A stretch of 64,000 nt of DNA from the NCBI RefSeq assembly GCF_001705665.1, contig NZ_MDHA01000042.1:1-64000 (forward strand), in the 5' to 3' direction. The notes under the pieces are model-generated. The model saw nothing but the letters and a program-made list of their open reading frames with translations, was not told the DNA's origin and did not search any database. Each line of letters begins with the position of its first letter. Positions within the stretch are counted from its first letter, which is position 1. This stretch comes from Thioclava sp. SK-1 (GTDB lineage Bacteria; Pseudomonadota; Alphaproteobacteria; Rhodobacterales; Rhodobacteraceae). Shown one piece after another: positions 62,574-64,000 of the stretch. The position numbers and the translations under genes were made by a program.

Positions 62574-63742
62574 CAGGGGAGCAGTTCTCTGATTACAGCA
62601 TTCAACACTGCGCGGCCTTTATTGGTGGCGCGAATGTTTCTGTCAGAGCATTCAATCATCCCCAACGCGGTCAGGTCGCGCAGTTTGTCTTGCGGTAACC
62701 CCATCCCAGCCAACGCGCGATACCGTTGCGGGTCAATTCCCTCGCGTAGACGCAAACCGAACAGTAGAAATTCAATAACCTGCTCGTCTTTTGGAAGCTC
62801 ATCGCGGGTGGATTCGCCGGTTCCAAGCGAAGAAACTTTTTCCAACCACAGGGCAGGGGATTTGTCGGTATCAGTGGCATAACGCTGGCCCTGCAGCGTC
62901 AAGCGCCCATGTGCCCCGGGGCCGATGCCAGCATAGTCACCATACCGCCAGTAGATTGAATTATGCCGGCTTTCGGCACCAGGCCGCGCATGGTTTGAAA
63001 CTTCATACGCGGGAAAGCCAGCGGCTTCGCAAATATCTTGTGTGGCAAGATACATGTCAGCGGCGTCATCGTCCTGGGGTAAACCGCGCAATTGGCCGCG
63101 ATCGGCGCGCGCACCAAATACGGTGCCGTCTTCGATCGTCAGTTGATAAAGTGACAGATGATCAATGGCCATGGACAAGGCTTCGGACAGTTCCGCTGTC
63201 CATGCGGCCAGGTCCTGGTCTTGTCGGGCATAGATCAGGTCAAAGCTGACCCGATCAAAAACTGATCTTGCAATATCAAAAGCGCGACGCCCTTCCGCGA
63301 CACTGTGCATTCGACCCAAACGACGCAAATCCCCATCATTGAGAGCCTGCATCCCCATAGAGACCCGATTGACGCCGGCATCGGAATAGCCGCGAAAACG
63401 TGAGGATTCGATGCTGGTCGGGTTTGCCTCCAGCGTGATTTCCACATCATTCGACAGCGTCCAGCGGTCGCGAACGCGTTCCAAAATCGCTGCTACCAGG
63501 TCAGGATCCATCAGTGACGGTGTGCCACCGCCAAAGAACACAGTGTTCAGAATACGTCCCTGGGTCAGGGTCGCGACCCGGTCAATTTCCGACAGGTAGG
63601 CGCGTTGCCATTGGGATTGGTCGATACTTTGCGATACATGAGAATTAAAATCGCAATAGGGGCATTTGGCAGCGCAAAATGGCCAGTGCAGATAAAGGCC
63701 GAAGCCGCCGTTTTGCCAATCGTCGCGCTGCCAATCTGTCAT
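62573..63742 (-). CDS. hemW: Haem chaperone HemW (radical SAM, HemN-like)
   Basis: HemW resembles coproporphyrinogen III oxidase but binds haem and inserts it into proteins. The 389-residue protein has the radical SAM Cys motif CAAKCPYCDFNSH, GGGTPSLMDPDLVAAIL and DLIYARQDQ. The additional conserved Cys of true HemN is not seen; CPYCDFNSHV is typical for HemW. It overlaps the RidA gene by four bases. Confidence 0.92.
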   Translation of the reverse strand: MTDWQRDDWQNGGFGLYLHWPFCAAKCPYCDFNSHVSQSIDQSQWQRAYLSEIDRVATLTQGRILNTVFFGGGTPSLMDPDLVAAILERVRDRWTLSNDVEITLEANPTSIESSRFRGYSDAGVNRVSMGMQALNDGDLRRLGRMHSVAEGRRAFDIARSVFDRVSFDLIYARQDQDLAAWTAELSEALSMAIDHLSLYQLTIEDGTVFGARADRGQLRGLPQDDDAADMYLATQDICEAAGFPAYEVSNHARPGAESRHNSIYWRYGDYAGIGPGAHGRLTLQGQRYATDTDKSPALWLEKVSSLGTGESTRDELPKDEQVIEFLLFGLRLREGIDPQRYRALAGMGLPQDKLRDLTALGMIECSDRNIRATNKGRAVLNAVIRELLP

Positions 63743-64000
63743 CCGCGCAGCGCCGTGACTTCGATTTCTACTTTCATCGCCGGATTAACAAGGCCGGCGA
63801 CGATCATTGTGGCCGCAGGGCGGATATCGCCAAAGGCATCGCCAAGCGCAGGCGCGATTTCTTCTAACAGCGCTGCATCGGTGATGATATAGCTGGCGCG
63901 GACCACGTCGTTTAACGTGAAACCTTCGCCCTCTAGCACCGTTTTGATCGTCGCCAGCGCATTGCGAGCCTGCAGTTCGGCGCTCTCGGGAAAGGTCTTG
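63739..64000 (-). CDS. RidA family protein, 5' end outside the window
   Basis: The visible 86 residues match the RidA/YjgF family, which deaminates reactive imines and enamines (ATIKTVLEGEGFTLNDVVRASYIITD, followed by PAATMIVAGLVNPAMKVEIEVTA). The expected catalytic Arg near IRPAATMI is present in the form of DIRPAATM. The reading frame is open to the window edge. It precedes hemW in the same operon. Confidence 0.85.
   Translation of the reverse strand, partial: KTFPESAELQARNALATIKTVLEGEGFTLNDVVRASYIITDAALLEEIAPALGDAFGDIRPAATMIVAGLVNPAMKVEIEVTALRG

Noticed and set aside
1-64000. tRNA, rRNA genes and CRISPR arrays
   Set aside because: Reading both strands, no cloverleaf-like gene with a TTCGANNC arm in an intergenic region and no regularly spaced repeats were found.

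Overview
The window looks like chromosomal DNA from a Rhodobacterales alphaproteobacterium of the Roseobacter group. The evidence is high-GC coding sequence, fla-type flagellar genes with a CtrA-like box, families typical of the group (DUF2125, DUF2853, a fused NrtCD ATPase), and an origin region with the alphaproteobacterial order maf-[oriC]-hemJ-rho-mnmE-mnmG-rsmG-parA-parB. Taxonomy is inferred from gene content and order only.

Layout. 1-0.44 kb: the right end of an IS3-family insertion sequence abuts flgI. 0.5-6.5 kb, minus strand: motB, then flgE-flgK-flgL-flgI. 6.6-10.5 kb, plus: a pqi operon (two half-length PqiA, a three-MCE PqiB, the lipoprotein PqiC). 10.6-11.1 kb: a divergent flavin reductase. 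11.35-22.75 kb, plus: nitrate assimilation, with NasT/NasS, an ANTAR-type antitermination leader, nrtA-nrtB-nrtCD, a globin, an FAD oxidoreductase, the nitrate reductase NasA and a siroheme methylase. No nitrite reductase is present. 22.75-27.8 kb, minus: flagellar export genes (FliJ-like, flhB, fliR, flhA) and a lytic-transglycosylase-like protein that has lost its catalytic Glu. 27.9-36.5 kb: mostly minus-strand metabolic genes (cysQ-like, pmbA, DUF2125, AGCS symporter, usp, ahcY). 37.5-48 kb, plus: leuCD with an unusual leader, a membrane-stress group (Pmp3, DUF4112, MscS), rsfS-rlmH, gpmI-envC-ctpA and rppH. 48.1-54.4 kb, minus: nadABC, then maf-aroE-coaE-dnaQ. 54.38-54.78 kb: the predicted chromosomal origin. 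54.8-62.2 kb, plus: hemJ, rho, mnmE, mnmG, rsmG, parA, parB. 62.2-64 kb, minus: DUF454, hemW and a RidA-family gene cut by the window edge.

How the genes work together. Motor and hook genes appear to be under CtrA. In the nitrate system, NasS (nitrate sensor) and NasT (RNA-binding ANTAR protein) should let RNA polymerase read through a terminator in front of nrtA. At the origin, DnaA boxes and AT-rich DNA lie between two divergent gene sets, and two perfect parS sites are written into the 5' ends of mnmG and rsmG, within 6 kb of parAB. No tRNA, rRNA or CRISPR array was seen. The strongest leads for follow-up are the ANTAR leader, the 30-bp palindromic parS inside rsmG, the catalytically broken transglycosylase, the asymmetric NrtCD ATPase and the leuC leader ORF.
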